Positions 25,253 through 34,246 of a stretch of DNA of 64,000 nt are shown here, in pieces; the first letter of the stretch is position 1; the number at the start of each line of letters is the position of its first letter. The notes below the pieces were generated by a model. It ran no database searches and was not told the DNA's origin. It saw only the letters and a list, made by a program, of their open reading frames with translations. Made by a program: the position numbers and the translations under genes. The stretch is from Arthrobacter dokdonellae (GTDB taxonomy: Bacteria; Actinomycetota; Actinomycetes; Actinomycetales; Micrococcaceae), in contig NZ_CP029642.1 of assembly GCF_003268655.1 (NCBI RefSeq), forward strand, positions 2,356,001 through 2,420,000, in the 5' to 3' direction.

Positions 25253-26836
25253 ATGACCCCCACCACCCACGACGTCGTCATTGTCGGCGGCGGGCACAAC
25301 GGGCTGACGGCGGCCGCGTACCTGGCCCGGGCCGGCAAGGGCGTGTTGCTGCTGGAACGGGATGGGCACCTTGGCGGGGCCGCGGTCTCCGCCACGGCCT
25401 TCAAGGGCGTGGACGCGCGGCTGTCCCGCTATTCCTACCTGGTGAGCCTGCTGCCCAAGCGCATCATCGGCGAACTGGGGCTGGACCTGCAGCTGGCCAG
25501 GCGCCGCTTTTCCTCCTACACGCCGGACCCCGGAGGCACGGCGGCCGGACTCCTCGTGGACCACGGCGACGCAGGAGCGAGCCGGGCATCCTTCGCCGGG
25601 CTCGGCGCCGGGGCGGACTATGAGGCCCTTGCCGGTTTCCACGCCAACACCGCACGCCTCGCCCGGGCCCTCTTCCCGACCGTCTGCGAACCCCTGCCGA
25701 CCCGGTCCGAGGCGCGCCGCCTGCTCGGCGACGACGCCCTCTGGGACGAGTTCGTCGAACAGCCGATCGGCCGGGCCATCACCGCCCGCTTCAGCAACGA
25801 CACCGTGCGCGGACTGGTCGCCACCGACGCCCTGATCGGCACGTTCACCTCGCTGGAGGACCCGTCCCTGGCCGCGAACCGCTGCTTCCTCTACCACGTC
25901 ATCGGCAACGAAACAGGGGACTGGGACCTCCCGATCGGCGGCATGGGAGCTGTCACCGCCGAACTCGAGCGGGCGGCCCGCGACGCCGGCGCCCGGCTCC
26001 TGACGGGAGCCCTCGTGACCCGCGTGGCCGACGACGGCGAGGTCACGTTCCGCCGTTCCGGCACGGACACTGTGGTCGCCGGGCGCCACGTGCTCGCCAA
26101 CGTGGCCCCGGCCGTGCTCCGGGGTCTGCTGGGCGAAGCGGAGGCAGGCGTTCACGGCCCGGAGGGAGCCCAGGTCAAGGTCAACCTCATGCTGCGCCGG
26201 CTGCCGCGGCTGCGCGACGAATCCGTTTCACCGGCTGCCGCCTTTGGCGGGACCTTCCACATCAATGAAGGGTACGGGCACTTGGAGGAGTCTTTCCGGG
26301 CAGCAGCCGGCGGGGCCGTTCCGGCGCCGCTGCCGTGCGAAATCTACTGCCACTCCCTGACCGACCCCAGCATCCTCTCGCCCGAACTCGCCGGCGCCGG
26401 GGCGCAGACGCTGACTGCCTTCGGGCTCCACACCCCGCACCGATGGCTCACGGGGGCGAACAACGGGGCCATGCGGGCACAGCTTCAGGCAGCGGTGCTG
26501 GCATCGCTGAATTCGGTGCTGGCCGAACCCGTCGAGGACCTGCTGCTCAGGGATGCCGACGGCAACGCCTGCGTGGAGACCAAGACGACGCTTGACCTGG
26601 AGCAGGCCCTGAACATGCCCGGCGGCAACATCTTCCACGGCCCGCTGGACTGGCCGTTTCTGGAGGACGGGGCCCCACGCGACACCCCCGCCCGGCGGTG
26701 GGGCGTGGACACGGGCCATGAACGGATCTTCCTGTGCGGCTCCGGGGCACGGCGGGGCGGCGGAGTGAGCGGGATCGGCGGGCACAATGCGGCCATGGCG
26801 GTCCTGGCGGACCATGCCGCCGCTGTGGCGCCGTAG
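25253..26836 (+). CDS. FAD-dependent oxidoreductase, phytoene desaturase/PYROXD2-like
   Basis: 527 residues from ATG 25253, four bases after the HAD stop; a longer reading overlaps the HAD gene. N-terminal dinucleotide fold VIVGGGHNGLTAAAYLARAGKGVLLLER and C-terminal FAD motif RIFLCGSGARRGGGVSGIGGHNAAMAVL. Internal IGGMGAVTAELERAARDAGARLLTGA is characteristic of CrtI-like enzymes. The group acts on unknown hydrophobic or amine substrates; no carotenoid genes are nearby. Confidence 0.88.
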   Translation: MTPTTHDVVIVGGGHNGLTAAAYLARAGKGVLLLERDGHLGGAAVSATAFKGVDARLSRYSYLVSLLPKRIIGELGLDLQLARRRFSSYTPDPGGTAAGLLVDHGDAGASRASFAGLGAGADYEALAGFHANTARLARALFPTVCEPLPTRSEARRLLGDDALWDEFVEQPIGRAITARFSNDTVRGLVATDALIGTFTSLEDPSLAANRCFLYHVIGNETGDWDLPIGGMGAVTAELERAARDAGARLLTGALVTRVADDGEVTFRRSGTDTVVAGRHVLANVAPAVLRGLLGEAEAGVHGPEGAQVKVNLMLRRLPRLRDESVSPAAAFGGTFHINEGYGHLEESFRAAAGGAVPAPLPCEIYCHSLTDPSILSPELAGAGAQTLTAFGLHTPHRWLTGANNGAMRAQLQAAVLASLNSVLAEPVEDLLLRDADGNACVETKTTLDLEQALNMPGGNIFHGPLDWPFLEDGAPRDTPARRWGVDTGHERIFLCGSGARRGGGVSGIGGHNAAMAVLADHAAAVAP

Positions 26837-26848
26837 CTCCCAGGCGCG

Positions 26849-27041
26849 CTACGGCTTCGGCAGTCCGGCAGTCTTGGCGGCGAAGGGTTCCGCCTGTTCG
26901 GTTTCGATGGCCTCGAGCACCAGGGAGGCGGCGCATTCCGCCGTGTCCGGCGCAAGGCCGGTCCGTGCATGGCGCGGCCGGCGTTGCTGACCAGGATGTC
27001 GAGGCGCCCGTGATGAGCGCAACCTTGCCGTCAGCCTTCAT
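26849..27041 (-). pseudogene. Short-chain dehydrogenase remnant with internal deletions
   Basis: Reading the minus strand from ATG 27041: MKADGKVALITGAS, the first strand and Gly-rich loop of an SDR; after a one-base frame change DILVSNAGRAMHGP, the NAG motif; after another change PDTAECAASLVLEAIETEQ.. ending LPKP and stop (26849), an SDR C-terminus. About 60 residues of three separate regions remain of a protein of ~250, so most of the gene has been deleted. Confidence 0.7.
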
Positions 27042-27152
27042 GGTGGTGCTCTTTGTGGTGGTGTACCAAACGATGGATCCGACGGCGCCCAAACCGAAGA
27101 GGATGCGTGGATTTCACAGCCGGAACCTCGCGGTAAGGCTTAACGTTTAGAT

Positions 27153-28163
27153 ATGGGCGAAAGGGTTCATGATGGGTCTGGCAGCGCATTTTCCTCCGGC
27201 CGCATGGTCCGGGGCATGTTGCGCCGGGTGCCCGTGTGGGTTTGGCGCATGTACATGCACGCGATCAGCAAGGGCGAGCGGCAGCATCTCAATGTGGATC
27301 CCGTCGCCGGGGTTCTGCAGTGGCACGACATTGACTTCGTGGGCGACCATATCCGCTGGCACCGGCTGGACGTCATCGCACCGGACGGCAAACGTGCCGC
27401 GGAGGGCCACCTGCCGGTGTACGTCTACTTCCATGGGGGAGGCTGGACGTCCGGCGACAAGGCTTCGCTGACGAAGTACTGCGCGAGCCAGGCAGCATTC
27501 GGCCTGGTGGTGGTCAACCTGAACTACCGCATGGCACCGCATTTTCATCTGGGCCACGTCCTGGAGGACGCCAATGCGGCCCTTGCCTGGGTCGGCGCCC
27601 ACATTGGAGAATTTGGCGGGGACGCCCGGCGGATAGTCCTCGGCGGGGACTCCGCGGGCGGACAGATTTCCGCGCTCACGGCTGCGGCCACGTTTCGTCC
27701 GGAACTGGCCGAACATTATGCGCTGAAACCGGCCTTGCCAGCCAACTCGCTCAAGGGACTCGTGCAGCATTGCAGCATCGTCGACTTCTCCGTGTTCTTC
27801 GACAAGGGCTTTGTGCTGAGCCTGAACTTCATCCGCATGCTCCTGCCCCACGACGGACAGGGCAAGGGCAGCTGGAAGGAAAAACACAGGCTGCGGGAGG
27901 AGTCCCATTACATGTCACCCATCGAGTGGCTCGACTCCCGTTGCCCACCGGTGTTCATCACCACCTCGGAGCGGGATTTCTTCTACACCTCCAACATGAA
28001 CTTCATCGACAGGCTCTCCCAGCACGGGGTTCCCGTGGATTCCCTCGTCTATGGCTGGAAAAGCGCCAACACCGAGCACACGTGGCAGCAGAACTTCCGT
28101 TATCCGGAATCCCAGGAGGTGTACGGGCGCATGCAGTCCTTCATTAGGAGGGTGACCGCCTGA
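27153..28163 (+). CDS. Alpha/beta hydrolase, HSL (fold-3) family, paralogue 1
   Basis: 336 residues. Oxyanion-hole motif HGGGW at 94-98 and nucleophile elbow GDSAGG (Ser167) define a hormone-sensitive-lipase-like esterase; likely Asp in VFITTSERDFF and His in NTEHTWQQNF. ATG 27153 follows TAACGT by six bases and lacks a Shine-Dalgarno, suggesting a leaderless message. It is strikingly similar over its whole length to the gene at 33197, sharing blocks such as VYVYFHGGGWTSGDKASL and SPIEWLDSRCPPVFITT. Confidence 0.88.
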   Translation: MGERVHDGSGSAFSSGRMVRGMLRRVPVWVWRMYMHAISKGERQHLNVDPVAGVLQWHDIDFVGDHIRWHRLDVIAPDGKRAAEGHLPVYVYFHGGGWTSGDKASLTKYCASQAAFGLVVVNLNYRMAPHFHLGHVLEDANAALAWVGAHIGEFGGDARRIVLGGDSAGGQISALTAAATFRPELAEHYALKPALPANSLKGLVQHCSIVDFSVFFDKGFVLSLNFIRMLLPHDGQGKGSWKEKHRLREESHYMSPIEWLDSRCPPVFITTSERDFFYTSNMNFIDRLSQHGVPVDSLVYGWKSANTEHTWQQNFRYPESQEVYGRMQSFIRRVTA

Positions 28164-28196
28164 TTTCCGTGCCGTCCAAGCTGTTCGACGTGGTGA

Positions 28197-28853
28197 TCAG
28201 CCGGCCAGCTCCGGCAGATACAGCTCCCCGGCCGGAACGTCCGCGGCCACCCGGTTGTCCGGCCCGGGCAGCGGGCACGCCCAGGCACCGTCATAGGCGC
28301 AGGACGGGTTGTACGCAAAGTTGAAGTCGAGGGTGAACGCTCCGTCGGCGTGCCCCAGGTAGGCGCCCTTGATCGTGTCGATCAGGTAGCGGCCGGCCCC
28401 GTAGCTGCCGCCGGGTTTGCCGGAGCCGGCGTCCCGGAACGGGACAAAGATGCCGCCGCCGTAGCTGCGCAGCCGCCACGCCGCCAGGGATCCCACGCCG
28501 GTGATGCTGAAGGTGCCCAGCCGTTCAAACGGGACCGTGCCGTCGGTGCCGGTGCGCACCAGCATTTCCTCCCCGGCCCCTTCGGGCAAGAGCTGGCAGT
28601 CGAAGCGGAAGGCGGGGTCGTAGGGCGCCACCGCAAGCCCCCGGAAGCGGGCCTTCTTTTCCTCGCTCAGGGCCGACGCCGGGTGGCTGGCGAACAGTGC
28701 GTCCCGCTCCCGGACCCACAGCGCGTGGGCCGCTGCGGCGCCGTCGCTCCGGGCCGTGCCGCGCACCTGGGAGTAGAGCTCGAAGGTGCGCAGCCGCCAG
28801 TCCATGATGGCGGTGGCGGCGCTGCCTGCCATGGCCGCGGACGGGGCGTCCAT
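28197..28853 (-). CDS. DUF1684 protein
   Basis: 218 residues from ATG 28853. Typical DUF1684 order: WRLRTFELYSQVRG, WVRERDALFASHPASALSEEKKARFRGL, LPFYPYDPAFRF-like VAPYDPAFRF, the Gly-rich block GTGDGTVPFERLG..FVPFRDAGSGKPGGSYGAGRYL and DFNFAYNPSCAYDGAWACPLP. Function unknown. It begins six bases after the stop of the oxygenase, so the two form an operon. Confidence 0.88.
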   Translation of the reverse strand: MDAPSAAMAGSAATAIMDWRLRTFELYSQVRGTARSDGAAAAHALWVRERDALFASHPASALSEEKKARFRGLAVAPYDPAFRFDCQLLPEGAGEEMLVRTGTDGTVPFERLGTFSITGVGSLAAWRLRSYGGGIFVPFRDAGSGKPGGSYGAGRYLIDTIKGAYLGHADGAFTLDFNFAYNPSCAYDGAWACPLPGPDNRVAADVPAGELYLPELAG

Positions 28854-28859
28854 GTCCGG

Positions 28860-29882
28860 TTATCCGCCCAGTTCGGGGTAATGGATGGCCGCCGTCTGCG
28901 GATGGGCCCGGACCCAGCCCTTGAGCACGTTGGCGCCGTAGGAGGACAGCATGGGGTTCTCGGGGTCGTCGGTGACGCCGCGGGCCTCCGCGGCAAGTTC
29001 CGCCGGCAGCGGCACCGTGTCGATGACGGCGTCGAGCCGCGGCGACCAGAAGAACGGCACGGAGTAGCGGTCCACGCCGGGCGCGGGCGCGGTGACGCGG
29101 TGGATGGTGGCCATGAGGTAGCCGTTGGTGGCGACTTCCAGCATCTCGCCCAGGTTCACCACCAGGGCGCCCGGGATGGGTTCGACCGCGATCCAGTCCT
29201 CCTGGCCGTGTGGCTGGACTTCCAGTCCGCCCACCCCGTCCTGCAGCAGCAGGGTCACGAAGCCGTAGTCGGCGTGGGACCCCACGCCCTGGGTGCCCGC
29301 TTCCGGCACCTGGCCGCCCACGTAGTGGACCAGCTTGCCCATCCATGCCGGGGTCCCGGCGAACGGTTCGGCAAAGTAGTCCTCCGGCAGGCCCAGGACG
29401 GCACTGATGCCGGCCAGCAGCTCCGCGCCAATGCCCGACATGAGCGCCGCCCACTGCCCTGCGGCCCGTTCCAGTTCGGGGTATTGCGCAGGCCACTGGT
29501 TGTGTCCCTGCAGGCGCAGGAAAAGCTTGTCCGCCGGCACCTGCGCCAGCGGTTCGCGGTCCGGGCCAAAGTCGATTTGTTCGCGGGAGTCGGCGCGGCC
29601 GCGGGTGATCTCGGTGCCAAGCCGCGTGTAGCCGCGGAATTGTGCGGAGGTGCGGTTGTCCAGCTCCAGGCGCTGCTCCAGCGGCAGGCGGAAGAACCCG
29701 GCCAGCGTGTCCAGGAGCTCCTGCGCCTGGCCGGGCCCGGCGCCGTAGTTGGTGACCTGGAAGAAACCGACGTTGTGGGCGGCGTCGCGCAGGGCGTCGA
29801 TGAAGGCCGGGGCGAACTGCCCGTCCGGGGTGCGTGCGGCGGACAGATCCAGGACGGGGACCGAGGTGCGTGGTGTGCTCAT
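28860..29882 (-). CDS. 2-oxoglutarate/Fe(II) oxygenase, isopenicillin N synthase family
   Basis: 340 residues. N-terminal DIOX_N domain (VPVLDLSAARTP, VGFFQVTNYGAG) and C-terminal jelly roll with metal triad His203, Asp205 (GSHADYG) and His261 (ATIHRVTAP), plus the R-x-S 2-oxoglutarate motif at 272-274 (DRYSVPFF). Probably hydroxylates or oxidises a small molecule; substrate unknown. Leads the two-gene unit with the DUF1684 gene. Confidence 0.92.
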   Translation of the reverse strand: MSTPRTSVPVLDLSAARTPDGQFAPAFIDALRDAAHNVGFFQVTNYGAGPGQAQELLDTLAGFFRLPLEQRLELDNRTSAQFRGYTRLGTEITRGRADSREQIDFGPDREPLAQVPADKLFLRLQGHNQWPAQYPELERAAGQWAALMSGIGAELLAGISAVLGLPEDYFAEPFAGTPAWMGKLVHYVGGQVPEAGTQGVGSHADYGFVTLLLQDGVGGLEVQPHGQEDWIAVEPIPGALVVNLGEMLEVATNGYLMATIHRVTAPAPGVDRYSVPFFWSPRLDAVIDTVPLPAELAAEARGVTDDPENPMLSSYGANVLKGWVRAHPQTAAIHYPELGG

Positions 29883-29979
29883 ATACCCAGAGTGCCCCCG
29901 GCGGGACTGAAATGGCTAAGGAATATTTCCCTTTGTTGCGTGCCCGACTTGCGCGGCCGGAAGGCATGTGCAGCGCAAA

Positions 29980-30017
29980 GTTCGACGGCGGCACCCGCCG
30001 GGGCGCCGCCGTCGAAC
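29980..30017 (-). terminator. Terminator downstream of the alkene reductase
   Basis: 13-bp perfect stem GTTCGACGGCGGC (29980-29992) with GCCGCCGTCGAAC (30005-30017), 31 bp after the minus-strand stop, followed on that strand by TTT. Confidence 0.7.
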
Positions 30018-30048
30018 GTTATACGCTGGAAGGACCTGTTTCGGAGTG

Positions 30049-31134
30049 TTAGTTCGCCCAGAACGGGTAGTCCGTGTACCCCGAGGCACCCTCGGTGTAG
30101 AACGTGGCGCGGTCGGGCTCATTGAGGGGCAGCCCCTCGCTCCAGCGGCGGACAAGGTCGGGGTTCGCCAGTGCGGGGCGGCCCACCACCACGGCGTCGC
30201 CCCAGCCGTGGGCGGCGACGGCCTGCGCGTCCTCGAGCGTGGTGATGGTGCCGAAGCCGGTGTTGACCAGGAACGGGCCGCCAAAGGCTGCGCGCAGTTC
30301 CTGGACCAGGGACCCTGAGGGATCCGAGTGCAGGATGCTCAGCCCGGCCAGCCCCAGCGGGGCAATTTCCTGAAGCAGGGCCCGGTACGTCGCCAGCGTG
30401 TCCGAGGCGTCCGTCTCCAGGGCGCCCTGGACGTTGTGCTCGGGGGAGATGCGCAGCCAGGTCCGCCCGGCACCGATGGCGGCTGCCACGGCTGTGACGG
30501 TCTCGACGACGAACCGGGCGCGGTTCTCCGGCCGGCCGCCGTACGCGTCGGTGCGCCGGTTGGCGGACGGCGCCAGAAACTCGTGGAGGAGGTAGCCGTT
30601 GGCGCCGTGGAGTTCCACGCCGTCAAACCCGGCTGCCATCGCGTTGCGGGACCCCTGCACGAATTCCTCGATGACGGCGGGCAGCTCCTCAGTGGTGAGG
30701 GCGTGCGGCACCGGGTAGGGGGCCTTGCCGTCATAGGTGCGCGTGAGCCCGTCGACGGCGACAGCGCTGGGCGCCACCACCTCGCGGCCGCCCGTGTTTC
30801 CGGGATGCGTGACCCGCCCGGCATGCATCACTTGCGCAATGATCAGCCCGCCTTCCGCATGGACGGCGTCGGTGACGCGCTTCCAGCCGGCAAGCTGATC
30901 CGCGGTGACGAGCCCCGGCTGGCGCACAAAGCCCTGGCCGGCAAAGCTCGGGTACGTCCCCTCGCTGACCAGCATGCCCATGGAGGCACGCTGGCGGTAG
31001 TACTCCACGACATCGTCGCCGGGGACGCCGTCGCGGCCGGAGCGGGAACGGGTCAGCGGCGCCATGACGAGCCGGTTGGGCAGTTCGAGGTCGCCGAGGG
31101 TCACGGGGGAAAACAGGTTCACATGCAGCTCCAA
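30049..31134 (-). CDS. Old yellow enzyme-type alkene reductase
   Basis: 361 residues. FMN/substrate motifs of the OYE family: RLVMAPLTRSRS, AQVMHAGRVTHP, GVELHGANGYLLHEFLAPSANRRTDAYGG (His-x2-Asn pair) and VNTGFGTITTLEDAQ with VGRPALANPDLV. Reduces activated C=C bonds using NAD(P)H, as NemA/XenB do. Divergent from the zinc alcohol dehydrogenase. Confidence 0.94.
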   Translation of the reverse strand: MELHVNLFSPVTLGDLELPNRLVMAPLTRSRSGRDGVPGDDVVEYYRQRASMGMLVSEGTYPSFAGQGFVRQPGLVTADQLAGWKRVTDAVHAEGGLIIAQVMHAGRVTHPGNTGGREVVAPSAVAVDGLTRTYDGKAPYPVPHALTTEELPAVIEEFVQGSRNAMAAGFDGVELHGANGYLLHEFLAPSANRRTDAYGGRPENRARFVVETVTAVAAAIGAGRTWLRISPEHNVQGALETDASDTLATYRALLQEIAPLGLAGLSILHSDPSGSLVQELRAAFGGPFLVNTGFGTITTLEDAQAVAAHGWGDAVVVGRPALANPDLVRRWSEGLPLNEPDRATFYTEGASGYTDYPFWAN

Positions 31135-31230
31135 GATCGGGAATGGGTTCCGTTGGCGTCAACGCCCCGTGTTGCCCCGACTATTCCCCGGCCCTTCGGT
31201 GCCCGGCCGGGCGGGGGTACATTGGGATCC

Positions 31231-32367
31231 ATGACGGATCAGTTGATGACCAGCGCCGTGCTTCATTCCCTGGGGGCAGCCCGGCCCTACGCCGGGAGCC
31301 GTCCCCTGGTCCTGGAACGGATTCCGGTGCCCGCGCCGCGGGCGGGGGAGCTGCTCGTCAAGATCGAGAGGGCCAGCCTGTGCCATTCCGACCTGTCCGT
31401 GGTGGACGGCTCCAGGGTCCGCCCGCTGCCCATGGCACTGGGGCACGAGGCCAGCGGGACCGTGGCCGCCGTCGGGCCCGGCGTCCCGGACGTGAAGGAC
31501 GGCGACCGCGTGGTCATGGTGTTTGTGCCCGGTTGCGGGGACTGCCGCGCCTGCGACGCCGGCCGGCCGGCTCTGTGCCACCGCGGCGCGGCGGCCAACG
31601 GAAGCGGCGACCTGCTGCACGGGGAGGCAGTGCTGCGGACCGTGGACGGGGAGCGGATCAACCACCACCTGGGCGTCTCCGCCTTCTCGGACTACGCCGT
31701 GGTGGCCCGGGAATCCGCAGTCGTGGTCGACAACGACGTCCCCTTCGACATTGCCGCCATGTTCGGCTGTGCCGCCCTGACGGGAATCGGGGCGGTGCTT
31801 AACTCGGCCAAGGTGTCCGGCGGAGAATCAGTCATCGTGTTTGGCCTCGGCGCCGTGGGTCTCATGGCCGTCATGGGCGCCGCGCAGGTTGCCGGGACAA
31901 CGGTGATCGCCATCGACCCCCTCCCGGAAAAACAGGCGCTCGCGGCGCGCTGCGGCGCACGCGCGGCCGGTGCCCCGGCCGATGCCGAAGCCCTCGTCGC
32001 CGAACACGCGGGCGACGGCGTCGACGTGGCCATCGAGGCCGTGGGCAGCGCCCGGGTCATGGAATCCTGCCTGGGCCTGCTCACCCGCGGCGGCGCGCTG
32101 GTCTCCGTAGGGCTGCCGCATCCGGACCAGGTGCTGAGCGTGCAGGCCTTGCAGTTTGCCGGCATGGGCAAGCGGCTGCTCGGCTCGTACATGGGGGATG
32201 CCAACCCCGCCCGGGACATTCCCGCCTACCTCCAAATGTGGCGCGATGGCCGCCTCCCGGTGGAACTGCTGCACACCGACACCAGGCCGCTGGCGGAGAT
32301 CAACGAAGGACTGGACGCGCTCGCCGACGGCCGGGTGGTGCGCCGGCTCTTCACCCTTGCACCCTAG
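31231..32367 (+). CDS. Zinc-dependent alcohol dehydrogenase
   Basis: 378 residues from ATG 31231; TACATT (31218-31223) seven bases upstream and no Shine-Dalgarno suggest a leaderless message (ATG 31246 is an alternative). Catalytic zinc ligands Cys51, His72 and Glu73 (LCHSD, LGHEA), structural zinc Cys102, 105, 108 and 116 (GCGDCRACDAGRPALC), Rossmann loop VFGLGAVGLMAV. Belongs to the class III-like MDR group; substrate unassigned. Confidence 0.92.
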   Translation: MTDQLMTSAVLHSLGAARPYAGSRPLVLERIPVPAPRAGELLVKIERASLCHSDLSVVDGSRVRPLPMALGHEASGTVAAVGPGVPDVKDGDRVVMVFVPGCGDCRACDAGRPALCHRGAAANGSGDLLHGEAVLRTVDGERINHHLGVSAFSDYAVVARESAVVVDNDVPFDIAAMFGCAALTGIGAVLNSAKVSGGESVIVFGLGAVGLMAVMGAAQVAGTTVIAIDPLPEKQALAARCGARAAGAPADAEALVAEHAGDGVDVAIEAVGSARVMESCLGLLTRGGALVSVGLPHPDQVLSVQALQFAGMGKRLLGSYMGDANPARDIPAYLQMWRDGRLPVELLHTDTRPLAEINEGLDALADGRVVRRLFTLAP

Positions 32368-32461
32368 GCCGCCGCTGGAGGGGTGAATCCCTTGCGCCGG
32401 CGCGCCGGCGGAGGGAAGCTGGTGGGGCAGGAATCCATCCCATGCTCCCGGAAGGTTCGCC

Positions 32462-32806
32462 ATGTCCAACTCCGTCAACTATTTTGAAGTCGGCACCCCT
32501 GACCCGGCGGCCAGCACCGCCTTCTATTCGGGAATGTTCAACTGGCCCGTCGGTCCGCCCTCCGAGGCCCGTTACAGCATGGTCGACGGCGACCGTGGCG
32601 GCCTATGGGACACTTCGACGATGGGGGGAGGGAACTGGGCAATCTTCTACGTCCAGGTGGACGATGTCGCCGAGAGCATTGAAAAGGCCGTCAGCCTGGG
32701 CGCCACCGTTGCCGTCCCCCTCGTCGACAACGGTGCCATTGAGTTCGCCCACCTGGTCGACCCGCAGGGAAACCGTTTCGGCGTCTGGCGCCCCAGGGAC
32801 GCCTAG
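32462..32806 (+). CDS. VOC/glyoxalase-family protein
   Basis: 114 residues, one full vicinal-oxygen-chelate domain: VNYFEVGTPDPAASTAFYSGMFNW, IFYVQVDDVAESIEKAVSLGATVAVPL and HLVDPQGNRFGVWR. Single-domain type seen in many actinobacteria, role unknown. A strong terminator follows. Confidence 0.85.
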   Translation: MSNSVNYFEVGTPDPAASTAFYSGMFNWPVGPPSEARYSMVDGDRGGLWDTSTMGGGNWAIFYVQVDDVAESIEKAVSLGATVAVPLVDNGAIEFAHLVDPQGNRFGVWRPRDA

Positions 32807-32815
32807 TGGACGTGG

Positions 32816-32849
32816 AGGTGGACCGGCACCCACGGGTGCCGGTCCACCT
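32816..32849. terminator. Strong hairpin terminator between VOC gene and GlsB remnant
   Basis: Perfect 16-bp arms AGGTGGACCGGCACCC (32816-32831) and GGGTGCCGGTCCACCT (32834-32849), nine bases past the VOC stop, followed by TT. Confidence 0.85.
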
Positions 32850-32872
32850 TGACATAAACGTTTGATAGGCGG

Positions 32873-33001
32873 TTAGGCGGCCGACTTGGAGCGGCCGGTG
32901 ATTGCGCCGTAAATGCCTGCGACAACCAGGCCGCCGACGATTGCGCCGACAACGCCCAGGATCAGGCTGGTGATCCAGCCTCCGCCGAATGCGGATTGCT
33001 T
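32873..33001 (-). pseudogene. GlsB/YeaQ/YmgE-type small membrane protein remnant
   Basis: On the minus strand 42 codons run from just after an in-frame TAA (33002-33004) to a stop at 32873: KQSAFGGGWITSLILG, then VVGAIVGGLVVAGIYGAITG and RSKSAA. This is the C-terminal half of the Transglycosylase-associated GlsB family, in which GGGW-I-x-LxLGxVGAxxGG is the signature. The N-terminal helix and start codon are missing; the DNA immediately upstream is unusually AT-rich. Confidence 0.65.
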
Positions 33002-33196
33002 TTATTGCTTTTCCGATATGACAAAACCGACTAAATGAATCGGTCTTGACCACAACTTAGTCCCGCGCCGTGCCTGCGTTCAGTCACGTGGCCGATGTGC
33101 AACACGGCCGCGGGAATGCATTGCGCGCAGATCCGCCTGCGCGCAGGGCATCTGGTGATTCAGGTCCGTCCCTGACGCGCGGCGTACCCTTGTCCC

Positions 33197-34192
33197 ATGG
33201 AAGGCCCTGATCCTGGTGGTCCCCGCGGCACCTTTGCTTTCGGACGGCGTGCCAGGCTGGTGCTGCGCCGGGTTCCCGTCTGGGCGTGGAGGCTGCTCAT
33301 GCGCGCCGTTCGGGACGGTGAAATATCGCGTTTCAATGTGGACCCCGTTGCCAGTGTGCAGCATTGGCCGGAAATGGACTTTACGGGTCATGAGGCCTCC
33401 GCTGCCCAGCGGCTTGACGTCATGGCGCCCGACCCCGCTCCCCAGGGACTGCTGCCCGTGTATGTGTACTTTCACGGTGGAGGATGGACCTCGGGGGACA
33501 AGGCCTCACTGACCAAGTACTGTGCCAGCCAGGCCGCGGCCGGGATGGTGGTGGTCAACGTCAACTACCGCAAGGCGCCCCGGTTCCATCTGGGCCACGT
33601 GCTGCAGGACGCCAACGCGGCGCTGGGCTGGGTGCGGCACAACATCGAACGTTTTGGCGGGGACCCCCTCCGCGTGGTGCTTGGCGGCGACTCGGCTGGC
33701 GGCCAGGTCGCGGCGCTTATAACGGCCGCCACGTTTCGCCCGCTTTTGGCCCGCCACTATGACCTGGCACCGGCACTGCCGGCAGCACACCTCAGGGGCC
33801 TGGTGCAGCACTGCAGCGTGGCGGACTTCTCGGTGTGCTTCGATCCGGGTTTCGTGTTAAGCCTGAACTTCATCCGCATGCTCATCCCCACGGGCGGCGA
33901 CGCCAAGGACAGGCTGCCCCTGCGTGAGGCCGCCCACTACATGTCGCCCATCGAGTGGCTGGACTCGCGCTGTCCGCCGGTGTTCATCACCACATCGGAG
34001 CGGGATTTCTTTTACACCGCCAACCTGAACCTGATCGCCAGCCTGGAACGCCACGGGGTCGTGGTCGAGAAGATGGTGTACGGCTGGAACAGTCCCAACA
34101 CCGAACACACCTGGCAGCAAAACTTCCGCTTCCCTGAATCCCAGGAGGTGTACCGGCGCCTACAATCCTTTGTAAGCAAGGTGGCGCACTAA
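33197..34192 (+). CDS. Alpha/beta hydrolase, HSL (fold-3) family, paralogue 2
   Basis: 331 residues. HGGGW at 93-97, GDSAGG with Ser166, Asp in TTSERDFF and His in NTEHTWQQNF. By eye about two-thirds of positions match the gene at 27153, including non-catalytic blocks (RRVPVWxWR, DKASLTKYCASQAA, LVQHCSxxDFSVxFDxGFVLSLNFIRML). ATG 33197 lies six bases after TACCCT and has no Shine-Dalgarno. It sits directly downstream of the GlsB remnant. Confidence 0.88.
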   Translation: MEGPDPGGPRGTFAFGRRARLVLRRVPVWAWRLLMRAVRDGEISRFNVDPVASVQHWPEMDFTGHEASAAQRLDVMAPDPAPQGLLPVYVYFHGGGWTSGDKASLTKYCASQAAAGMVVVNVNYRKAPRFHLGHVLQDANAALGWVRHNIERFGGDPLRVVLGGDSAGGQVAALITAATFRPLLARHYDLAPALPAAHLRGLVQHCSVADFSVCFDPGFVLSLNFIRMLIPTGGDAKDRLPLREAAHYMSPIEWLDSRCPPVFITTSERDFFYTANLNLIASLERHGVVVEKMVYGWNSPNTEHTWQQNFRFPESQEVYRRLQSFVSKVAH

Positions 34193-34246
34193 GCCCTCGC
34201 CCGGATGTCCGCCCGGGCCGCCCCGACCAGGACCGGAAGTAGCGCA

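Noticed and set aside
28525..29994. 489-codon frame overlapping the oxygenase and DUF1684 genes
   Set aside because: Arg/Gly/Pro-rich frame-shifted shadow; the two real genes explain the region.
30328..31230. N-terminal extension of the zinc alcohol dehydrogenase
   Set aside because: The upstream in-frame codons lie antisense to the alkene reductase and precede the expected dehydrogenase start.
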